From NCBI GenBank assembly GCA_024275485.1, contig JAJRZA010000037.1:111020-175019 (forward strand): a stretch of DNA of 64,000 bases, read 5' to 3'. Made by a program: the position numbers and the translations under genes. The DNA is from Candidatus Krumholzibacteriota bacterium. Its GTDB lineage: Bacteria; Krumholzibacteriota; Krumholzibacteriia; LZORAL124-64-63. This document shows, one piece after another, positions 30,656 through 40,286 of the stretch (position 1 is the first letter of the stretch; the number at the start of each line of letters is the position of its first letter). The notes beneath the pieces are model-generated. The model made no database searches, was not told the origin of the DNA, and was given only the letters and a program-made list of their open reading frames with translations.

Positions 30656-30976
30656 ATCCTGAGGTCAATTTGCAAAGAAGTTGACCCTTTTAGCTTCCTT
30701 GTCTTCCACAACTTGTTATAACAAAAAGTTTTGCAGCGCAGGCGGTTTTGAGATTTGTGACATGTTTTTCCTTCTGCTGGAGCTTGCGCCAAGGGCATTG
30801 TGCAAAGAAAAAATCAATTCGGTTTAAAATGGCACGAATAATCAAGTATTTTTGGATGGCTAGAAAAATCGTGCATCGGAACACCCAAGCAGCTGACTCG
30901 CTCTATCTATGGAGGATCTCATCATGGAGTTTGGGTGGTCGTTGATTACCCACTGCACAAACGATTGACAGTTGAT

Positions 30977-31004
30977 TGACTGTTGGGTCGGCAGTAGGTA
31001 GAAT
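30977..31004 (+). promoter_or_regulatory. Possible sigma70-type promoter upstream of the AAA+/RF2-like gene
   Basis: TTGACT-16 nt-TAGAAT in the AT-rich divergent intergenic region. Confidence 0.35.
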
Positions 31005-31044
31005 GTCGCCATCATTCGGTCAAAAAAAGGGGGAGACCAAACCA

Positions 31045-34000
31045 ATGGCAATTGGTGACTTTTTCAAACGCATTTTTCAATACCTGAATAAACCCTCTTC
31101 GGAACCCAAACAAGACAAGACGACTCAGTTGCAGTTGGCCAGAAATCAGGCCGTCATGGTTGACAGCTATATCGGCGATTTGGGCTCTCCGTCAACTCTT
31201 TTGGACGATCCGGAGTTCAATACGGGAATCGATTTTCTGGATGTTCCTTGTTTTACCAGCGGAGAGTTGCTGGACCTCAGCGGAAACCCCGCAGAGGCTC
31301 TCTGGCAGATGGCTGTCATGGCGGTCAGCCGACGTGATGCCGATCCAGAACTGGTTGCTCCCCTGCTCAAATTGTTTGATGAAGGTGGGCCCTGGCACAA
31401 GTTTTTCGTGATGAAGGCATTGCTGGTGCATACGCCTATCGATCGTTCCCTGACCGGTGAGTTCATCTACCTCTACCAGGAACTTGACGGCCCTTTTCTT
31501 GAATTTCAATTCAAGATCACCGCCCCAGTGGTGCAACAGCGCCTGGATGAGGGTGAAGCACCATCCTTTGGCAAACTCCTGCAAAAACTGGATACCGAAA
31601 AAGCGGATAGTTTGCAGACAGTTCTGACCGCTGCACTGGATTCGGACCTACGCGAGGCAATAGGGCCGCTGCAAAAAGAACTCGACCAGTGGCGCTCAAC
31701 ATTTGTCGACCGCAACCTGCTGCAAACCATTGGACGGATCTGGGACGAAAAAGCCACCACCGATCATCTGGTGATAAACCATGCCCAGCTTGAAAACCAG
31801 GTCAAGGATGTTTTGCGATTCCTGGAGCAGAATCCTCGCCGATCGGTGATGGTGACCGGCGAACAGGGTGTGGGAAAAACCGCCGTCATGCGCATGGTTG
31901 GCCGCCAACTCATGAGCCAGGGCTGGATTGTCTTCCAGGCTTCGGGGGCCGACATGATAGCCGGTCAAAAATATATCGGAGATCTTGAGCAGCGGATCAA
32001 AGAGCTTTTGCAACAGGTGGGTGGCCGCCGGCAGGTTCTGTGGTATGTGCCCGATTTTCAATCCCTCGGTTGGGTCGGAACCCATCAGTTTTCCCGCAGC
32101 AGCGTTCTGGATCTTATTTTACCTCAATTGGAGTCAGGCCAGATCACCGTTATCGGGGAATTGCCTGTAACTGCCTACGAACAGCTGGTCCAGGATCAAC
32201 CACGGTTGCTGACTGCCTGCGAGGTTTGCCGTGTTCAACCCCTGGATGAAACCGTATCGTTGGACCTGGCCTCCGCCTGGTCGTCGGCTCTCACTCTTGA
32301 GGACGACCCTCCACTTCTGTCCCGGGAAACCGCCCGCGAAGCCTGGCTGTTGGCCCGCCAATACTTGCGGGATCGCGAGGGCCCAGGCTGTCTGATGGAG
32401 TTCCTGGATCAGACCCGCAAGCAGATGCCGGTCGAGACTGACCGTCAGGTGCAGATCACCCGGGATAACCTGATCAATACCCTGACGGTCATGACCAGTC
32501 TGCCACGCCAGATTCTGGATGACCGTCAGAAGCTGGACCCGGAAGAGCTGGCTACGTTTTTTGGTCAACGCATTCTGGGCCAACCCGAGGCCGTGCAATG
32601 CCTCATTGAACGCATCACCCTGCTCAAGGCGGGGTTGACGGATCCTTCCCGGCCCCAGGGCGTATTCCTGTTCGCAGGGCCCACCGGCACCGGCAAGACC
32701 GAAATCGCCAAGGCCCTGGCTAATTTCCTGTTCGGATCCGAAGAGCGGCTGTTGCGCTATGACATGAGCGAATTTCAAACTCCTGAAGCCCAGGAACGAC
32801 TGGTGGGGGACGGGCAGAATCTTGATCGCGACTCCATGACTCTCAAAATCCGCAAGCAACCCTTCTCGGTTATTCTGTTGGATGAGTTCGAGAAGGCTCA
32901 TCCGAAAGTTTGGGACCTTTTCCTGCAGGTGTTCGACGATGGACGCCTGACCGACCCCATGGGGCGGACCTCCGATTTTCGCCACGCCATCATCATTCTC
33001 ACCTCGAACCTAGGCGGGCAGGCGGCCACGGGAGTCGGCCTGGGCTTTGACCAGGACAGCGAAGGTTTCCGGGCCACCGATGTCGGTCGGGCCGTGGAGC
33101 GCGCCTTTCGTCCAGAGTTTCTCAACCGATTGGACCGGGTGATTGTCTTCAGGCCATTCACCCGGGAAGTCATGAGTGAGATTCTGGACAAGGAGTTGCT
33201 GGACCTTCAAAAACGCCGCGGGCTGCGCAATCGAAAGTGGGATATGGTATGGGAGGATTCGGCCTTGGAGTTTCTGCTGGACAAGGGATTCAGCCCAACC
33301 CTGGGTGCCCGGCCCCTGAAACGGGCCATCGAACGATACCTGCTGACACCCCTGGCCGAGATCATCGTCAAGGGTGTGTTTCCGGACGGTGAGCAGTTCC
33401 TCTATATCCAGGCCCAGGACGATCGTTTGCTTACCGAGTTCATCAATCCGGAAGCGGAGAATGGGCCGGACGAAGAAGATCTCCAGGAATTGGCGGATTC
33501 TCCCTGCACCACAACCTCTATAGCTGCGCCCACATGTCTGGCAGCCATCTCCCTGAATCCCAAGGGGACCCCTGCTGAATTCGAAGGCCTGACCGGTCAC
33601 TGGCAGCAGCTGCGCGAGCGCCTGGATTCTCCGGATTGGAAGGATGCCAAGAGTTTGGCCCTGTCCATGATTTCATTGTCGGATTTCTGGGTCTCCGACG
33701 AACGGCACGCCGTACTTGGCGAAGTCGAGTACAGGGAACGGGTCGAGACCGGTCTGGAGGCGGCAGGTCGACTGCTGCCTAAAATCGCTTCACACGATAC
33801 AGGGCCCAGGAAACACTATCCTCGAAAGTTGGTTGGTCAGGCTGCTGGGCGTCTCCAGTTGCTGGAACTGGCCTGCCGTTCCCTTGAGATTGGCTCCCCC
33901 TGGGAAGCCTTTGTCCAGATCGAAAGTTTGCAGGGTCCTGCTGCTGAGGACCACGGTGCCGACCAGTGGGTTGACCGCCTGGACGGCATGTACCGCCAGT

Positions 34001-34437
34001 GGGGACGAAAGCGCAAAATGCACATCAAGGTGCTGGAAAATGTTGCACGCAAATCCGGCCGAAACCGGTCCTTGATACTGAGTGTCTCGGGGTATGCAGC
34101 CTACGACATTTTGGCTCCGGAGGCAGGGCTGCACGTGTGGGAGCAGCCCGATCCCCAGCGGCCCAAGTCCTCGATCCAGTACAAAGTCCTGATTCGAGTG
34201 GCAGCCTTTTCCGACGACCGGGTGGCCGAAAGCGCCAAAGAACTGCTCCAGGCGGCCAGGGAACTCATGGCTGAACCCCAGTCCGGAGTTCCACGCCTGG
34301 TCAGAACCTATCGTGAACTACCCGATCCGCTGGTAAAAGACCGCCACCGTGGCTGGCGCAGCGGTCGTCTGGACCGGGTGCTGGATGGTGATTTTGATTT
34401 GCTTGGAGCTTGCGCGGACCATGCCGCCAGCTTTTGA
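31045..34437 (+). CDS. ClpB/ClpC-like double AAA+ ATPase with release-factor-2-like C-terminal region
   Basis: Walker A motifs GEQGVGKT and GPTGTGKT; D2 Walker B [12 protein letters not shown]. C-term [36 protein letters not shown] and [33 protein letters not shown] resemble RF2. Confidence 0.85.
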   Translation: [1130 protein letters not shown]

Positions 34438-34525
34438 GTCCATGCCTGGGACGCAATGCGTGACGGGGAGCCCTCGCTGGCTCGAGAGTAGGATTAATCG
34501 TTGTTTTGGATAGAAGAAACAGGAG

Positions 34526-35918
34526 GTGCGGCGTGGTAAAAAAATCACTTTGTCATGGATAGTTATCCTTGTTGTTTTCAGTTTGCTGTTGATGGATTCT
34601 CCTTCAGTAATAGCCGGCGGACCTTCCAAAGACCAGGCCAACAAGACCAAGGATCAGTTCAACGAAGAAATGCGCTCCCTGAGAGCGGGCAACATGTTTC
34701 TACCCATGAGTTATCTGGAAGTCGATGGGGTTGCCTATGGATATTACCTGCCGCGTCGTTTGATTCAGATGGCCAAAACGGGTGACAAATTCCGCATCCG
34801 AAAAATCAAGACCAAGGACAACATTTTGAACGTGGAAGTCCAGACGAACCGGAAAGCCAGATTGAAAATCCATATATTCGACCCGGAACAGGAAGTCTCC
34901 TCCACCTTGCTGGACAAGGTTTTTCCATTGGTGTTGGCCGATGTCTTTGATTTTGGAAGCCCGCCCCGGTTTCCCCGTGTGGTGGTCAACACCCGCAGCG
35001 GTTTGGCGCACTTGGGCGCCTGCAATCATTTGCCAGCCGACTCCCTGAGGATTGCCTTTGACGATGACACCTCTGCCGAAGCGGCAGGCCACCGTCTTTG
35101 CCCGTCCTGTTTTCCGCCCGACCCGCCTTTGCCCTACTTCAACTACATGCCCACCCGCCTTGCCGCCCTGGAGGCTGCCCGCCTTTTCGAACGGGCTTTT
35201 CCCCCCGTGGCCGATCAGGCTTTGCAGGACAGTGTGCAAAACCTGGAAGAGATATTTTGACCGTGTACGATGGCGGGAAACAGAAGCCGATTTGGTGGCC
35301 ATCAGCACCCTGTCACAGTTGTACCGGGAAAAAACTGTTGCCGCCGCGGCCATCAACATCCTGAGCAAGCTGCAATTTGCCAACGAAGCTATTCCTTTGA
35401 TGGAGGGCGATTCCTATGCCTCTCATCCTCCGTATGGGAGTCGTCTGGAATGGTTGAAGAATGGATATTTCCCGGTGAAGGCCACCCACTATTTTGAAGC
35501 CCGGGAAGAGAATGGGGACTGGGTCTGCCGGGTCAAGGTTTTGGGCGGAGGAAGTGAGGACAAGAAAACCCAGGTCATCCACCTTCTGGTGCAAATGTCG
35601 GCTGGAGCCAGGGACGAAATGAAGGCAGTCAGCGGCTTCGTCGATGATGAATTTGGGGTGGGAACCTGGGGTGGAAACCAAAGCAAAATTTTCTTTCCTG
35701 ACGGAAAAAGTTATGACTTGGATCCCAGGGTCGGGAAAAAAATCCATCCGGGATTCATGAAAATCGTAACCTACGAAATTAGCGGCATAAAGAAAAAGAA
35801 CTACGGGATATCTAGGGCCGGGAACCCCAAAGCCTATGATCCAACCGACTTGAGCGGTATTGAACTCGCGGTTCCGGGAGAATTTGAATGGTTTGTGGTG
35901 CCTGTAACTCAAGAATAA
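34526..35918 (+). pseudogene. M48-like exported protein, frameshifted at 35255-35260 and apparently lacking the HEXXH segment
   Basis: ORF 34526..35260 ends ..SVQNLEEIF-TGA. A +1 shift at TTT-TGA-C joins ORF 35052..35918: DRVRWRETEADLVAISTLSQLY...SHPPYGSRLEWL, which looks like an M48 C-terminal part. No HEXXH in either piece. Confidence 0.5.
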
Positions 35919-36305
35919 CGGCTGAATCGCCCCGCAATCCTGCAGGGCGATGATCCGGGACAGCTAGTGGAAGATATTATTCACATCTGAAGTAACGGTC
36001 GAAAGAACGCGCACACCTAAGGTTCATTTCCTGCCAAACTCAAGTTCCAGAATATCCTTTTATTGCTTTTAGAGCCCAATTTTAAGGCTATTTAGCCAAG
36101 AGGCCTTTCGGTATCAGGGAAAACAGTCTACATTGAAAAGCGGAGAAAATTACTCCCTTAAATCTGGAGAAGTCGAACAGTGAACATGTTGTTAAAATTG
36201 TGGGTTCCTAAGCTTCATTAACGAAGTCACGTCAATACACCATCCTACCGTTGATCAAGGCACCAGAGATATAATGCTGGTTTTGAATTTAAGGAGATTG
36301 AACTA

Positions 36306-38243
36306 ATGAAAAAACTGAGTTTTGTCGCACTAGGCCTCATCGTATTTGTGACGGCGTTACCTGTCGCCGCACAGGATATGAATGGAGCCACCCCGGAACT
36401 CCTCTCCGAGGCCTACACGGGCAAGGCCTATTCGCCCTATGCCGGCCGTGCCTTTCCGGAACGACCATTATGGGGTGATTCCCATCTGCATACGTCACTT
36501 TCCATGGATGCCGCCCTGTTCGGCAACCGCCTTGGTCCCCGCGAAGCATACCGCTTCGCGCGTGGTGAAGAAGTAATAGCCTCGACCGGTCAGGCCGTCC
36601 GGTTGGCGCGTCCGCTGGACTGGTTGGTTGTGGCCGACCATTCCGACGGCATGGGAATGGTCAGTGATATTGCAGCCGGCAGGCCGGAACTCTTGGCTTT
36701 CGAACAAGCTGCGCGCTGGGCTAAAGGGCTCGGTGAAGGAGGCGATGCTGCTGTCCAAGCAGCTCTCGACCTGATCAAAACCTTTTCCCAGGGTGAAATG
36801 GATCCTGAGATGTTTGCCCTATATTCACCGGGCTCCAAACTCTACAAGAACCTGTGGGAAAAAGTTATCGATGATGCCGAGGCTTTCAATGATCCCGGCC
36901 GCTTTACGGCGTTTATTGGATTTGAGTGGACTTCATTGATCCAGGGCAACAACATGCACCGTGTGGTAATTATGCGCGATGGCGCGACTCGTGCGCGGCA
37001 GGTAGTTCCTTACACCACCCAGGCTCCGGTTGGTAGTCCTGATCCCCGGGACCTTTGGAAATACCTCACGAACTATACGGAAAAAACCAACGGTGAAATT
37101 CTTGCCATCGCCCACAATGGCAACTTGTCCAACGGCATCATGTTCCCCCTGGAGGCCCAGTGGAATGGCACCAAACTCGATGAGGCCTACGTCACCGAGC
37201 GCAACAAATGGGAACCACTCTACGAAGTGACCCAGATCAAGGGTGATGGCGAAGCGCACCCTTTCCTTTCGCCTGATGATGAGTTTGCTGATTATGAAAC
37301 GTGGGATATCGGTAACCTCGATGTTTCCGTGGCCAAAACCAATGACATGTTGGCAGGAGAGTATGCCCGCGAAGCCTTGAAGCGAGGATTGAAGATCGAG
37401 ACCAAGCTTGGCACCAACCCTTACAAGTTTGGCCTGATTGGAGCCACCGACAGCCACACGTCCCTGGCCACTGCAGAGGAAGAAAACTTCTTCGGCAAGC
37501 ATTCCGGCTATGAACCCAACCCCGGACGGATGAGCCATCCCTTCATGAAAACCGAGAACGGATCCATAGTGGGTTGGCAAATGGTTGCCTCTGGCCTGGC
37601 TGCCGTATGGGCGACCGAGAATACCCGTGAAGCCATCTTCGACGCCATGCAGCGTAAAGAGGTTTACGGAACGACAGGCCCGCGCATGAGTCTTCGCATG
37701 TTTGGTGGTTGGGATTTTACCGACCAAGATTTGAATTCCCGCATGCCTGCCGTTGTCGGGTATGAAAAGGGTACGCCCATGGGAGGTGATCTGCGATCCA
37801 TGCCGAAAGGCGCGAGAGCTCCGACCTTCATGGTCTACGCCCTGCGCGATCCTGTCGGGGCCAACCTTGACCGGATCCAGATTGTGAAAGGCTGGCTCGA
37901 TGACGATGGTTCAACCCAGGAAAAAGTCTACAATGTAGCCTGGTCGGGTGATCGAAAAATCGACAAGAACGGCAAGATCTCGGCAGTGGGCAATACTGTG
38001 GACGCGTCCAATGCCAATTGGACCAACACCATCGGTGCCGGCGATTTGAGCACCGTCTGGACAGACCCTGATTTTGATTCCGACGAGAAAGCCTTCTATT
38101 ATGCTCGGGTGCTTGAGATTCCAACGCCGCGTTGGTCCACCTATGACTCTTTCCGTTTCGGTATCGATTTGCCTGAAGGTGCGCCTGCTTCAACTCAGGA
38201 GCGGGCTTATTCATCTCCAATCTGGTATCAACCAGAATCTTAA
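36306..38243 (+). CDS. DUF3604 domain-containing protein (exported)
   Basis: Signal peptide; [57 protein letters not shown]. Confidence 0.9.
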   Translation: MKKLSFVALGLIVFVTALPVAAQDMNGATPELLSEAYTGKAYSPYAGRAFPERPLWGDSHLHTSLSMDAALFGNRLGPREAYRFARGEEVIASTGQAVRLARPLDWLVVADHSDGMGMVSDIAAGRPELLAFEQAARWAKGLGEGGDAAVQAALDLIKTFSQGEMDPEMFALYSPGSKLYKNLWEKVIDDAEAFNDPGRFTAFIGFEWTSLIQGNNMHRVVIMRDGATRARQVVPYTTQAPVGSPDPRDLWKYLTNYTEKTNGEILAIAHNGNLSNGIMFPLEAQWNGTKLDEAYVTERNKWEPLYEVTQIKGDGEAHPFLSPDDEFADYETWDIGNLDVSVAKTNDMLAGEYAREALKRGLKIETKLGTNPYKFGLIGATDSHTSLATAEEENFFGKHSGYEPNPGRMSHPFMKTENGSIVGWQMVASGLAAVWATENTREAIFDAMQRKEVYGTTGPRMSLRMFGGWDFTDQDLNSRMPAVVGYEKGTPMGGDLRSMPKGARAPTFMVYALRDPVGANLDRIQIVKGWLDDDGSTQEKVYNVAWSGDRKIDKNGKISAVGNTVDASNANWTNTIGAGDLSTVWTDPDFDSDEKAFYYARVLEIPTPRWSTYDSFRFGIDLPEGAPASTQERAYSSPIWYQPES

Positions 38244-39113
38244 GTGGGAACAATGGGTATGAAGATGATCCTGATACGGCTCCTCCGGGAGCCGCTTCTC
38301 CATTTTTTCGCCGTGGGGGGGCTTATATTTTTTCTCTACGCCAATGGTGGCGGTTCGGGCGAGTTGCCCCCCGATGTGATCTCCATTTCTTCTGCGCAGA
38401 TTGATCAGCTTGCGGCCCAGTTCAATACGATCTGGAGGCGATCCCCGACTACCGACGAACTCAATCACCTGATTGACGGATATGTCAGGGAAGAGGTGTA
38501 TTATCGCGAGGCGCTGGCCTTGGGGCTTGATCAAAACGACGCGGTGGTTCGGCAACGGATGCGCCAGAAAATTGAATTCCTGACCGATATCAGCGCCCAG
38601 ATGCTGGACCCGACCACCGATGAGCTTAAGACCTTTTTATCAGCGAATGAGAAGAAATACATGCAGGGATCACGCCGGGCTCTCGAGCAGGTTTTGCTTG
38701 GCCAAACCCCAACTCAAGACGAAATCAGCTTGGCATTGCAAGACCTCAAGGCGGATCCAGCCAACAATACGTCCGTATATAGCAAACGTTCTTTTCTACC
38801 AGCTGAGCTTGGGCTTTCACATCCTGAAGCCATAGACAGTGTCTATGGTAACGGCTTCTTTGATCAGATTGAAACATTCCCCACTGGTGAGTGGTCCGGG
38901 CCTGTGGTGTCTGCACACGGTGTTCATCTCGTGCGGGTGCTTGACAATGAGGCAGCTCGGTTCCCGGTTCTGGCTGAAATGCGCACCACGGTGTTGAGGG
39001 ATTGGCAGGTCGACAAGGCAAAAGAGCTGCGTGAGCTCGACTACCTGGCACGAAAAGAACGTTTCACTATTGAAATTTTCGGACGTGAGAGACCAACGGG
39101 AGAGACTCCATAA
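38244..39113 (+). CDS. Parvulin-like peptidyl-prolyl isomerase, membrane anchored
   Basis: LLREPLLHFFAVGGLIFFLY; DELNHLIDGYVREEVYYREALALGLDQNDAVVRQRMRQKIEFL. Confidence 0.82.
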   Translation: MGTMGMKMILIRLLREPLLHFFAVGGLIFFLYANGGGSGELPPDVISISSAQIDQLAAQFNTIWRRSPTTDELNHLIDGYVREEVYYREALALGLDQNDAVVRQRMRQKIEFLTDISAQMLDPTTDELKTFLSANEKKYMQGSRRALEQVLLGQTPTQDEISLALQDLKADPANNTSVYSKRSFLPAELGLSHPEAIDSVYGNGFFDQIETFPTGEWSGPVVSAHGVHLVRVLDNEAARFPVLAEMRTTVLRDWQVDKAKELRELDYLARKERFTIEIFGRERPTGETP

Positions 39114-40135
39114 TGGTCTTTCGAAAAGGAGTTTTCCTGGGGCCTCTTCTGGCCATGGTTATGTCTCTTTGTGGATTGGTCAACTCCTCGTCCGCCCATG
39201 AGTTGCAGCCGGGATACCTCGAGCTTCGTCTGATCGACAAGGACGAGTATGCCGTAATCTGGAAGGTGCCCGCGAACCGGGGGCGGCCCATGGCCATTGC
39301 CGCCGTATTGCCCGCCAATTGCACTCCACCCATGCCTGAGCAGCCGATTTGGGATGGTGCCGCCTATGTGGTGCGCTGGCGGGTGAGCTGTCCTGGAGGT
39401 CTGGAGGGGGGGATCATCAAAATCGAAGGGTTGGCCAAGACCTCAACGGATGTACTGGTCCGGTTTGACTATGCCGATGGTGTCAACGAGGCTCGTAGAC
39501 TTACTCCGGGCAACCCATCGTTCACGGTTCCGACCCAACCGAATTCCTTGGAAATTGCGCGTGCCTACCTACTGCTCGGCGTGGAACACATTTTGTCCGG
39601 CTTTGACCATCTTCTGTTTGTTCTTGCCTTGCTGCTTCTGGTCAAGGGGTCACGTCGTATCTTGGCAACCGTAACCGCATTCACCCTTGCCCATTCTCTG
39701 ACCTTGGCCGTAGCGACTTTTGGTTTGATCCATGTCGCCGGGCCGCCTGTTGAAGCCACCATTGCTTTGAGTATTGTATTCATTGCTGCGGAAATAATTC
39801 AAAGCAGGCATGGCAAACCGGGATTGACCGAAAGATTTCCCTGGGTTGTGGCCTTTACATTCGGTCTTTTGCATGGCTTCGGTTTCGCCGGAGCACTGAC
39901 TGAACTGGGTCTGCCGCAAAAGTCGATCCCCGTTGCATTGCTGCTGTTCAACGTTGGTGTCGAAATTGGGCAACTGCTATTCATCGCTGCCATTTTTGCC
40001 TTGGCTGTCCTTGCACGCCAAATCACGCGCCGGGTCGATGTGCCGCGACCCGAATGGGCCTGGGCGGTTCCTCCTTATGCCATAGGCATTGTGGCGGCGT
40101 TCTGGGTTGTCCAGCGCGTTGTGACTTCCCTCTGA
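39113..40135 (+). CDS. HupE/UreJ family membrane protein
   Basis: SAHELQPGYLELRLID; YLLLGVEHILSGFDHLLFVLALLLL; FTFGLLHGFGFAGALTELGLP. Confidence 0.85.
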   Translation: MVFRKGVFLGPLLAMVMSLCGLVNSSSAHELQPGYLELRLIDKDEYAVIWKVPANRGRPMAIAAVLPANCTPPMPEQPIWDGAAYVVRWRVSCPGGLEGGIIKIEGLAKTSTDVLVRFDYADGVNEARRLTPGNPSFTVPTQPNSLEIARAYLLLGVEHILSGFDHLLFVLALLLLVKGSRRILATVTAFTLAHSLTLAVATFGLIHVAGPPVEATIALSIVFIAAEIIQSRHGKPGLTERFPWVVAFTFGLLHGFGFAGALTELGLPQKSIPVALLLFNVGVEIGQLLFIAAIFALAVLARQITRRVDVPRPEWAWAVPPYAIGIVAAFWVVQRVVTSL

Positions 40136-40286
40136 GTTGATATCTCAGGTGGCTTGACCCTTTGTTTCAGGAAGTTAACCTTTATGGCCAAATTTTTTTC
40201 AATTTGGCAAGACAAGCGTGGATTCATTGACGGTTGCTTCGGCAGGGATTAGGATGATGCCTCCAAACGCACATATGGAGGGATCA

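Noticed and set aside
35925-35955. ATCGCCC...GGGCGAT hairpin after the M48-like gene
   Set aside because: Modest stem without a T tract. Could be a Rho-type or no signal at all, so not listed as a feature.
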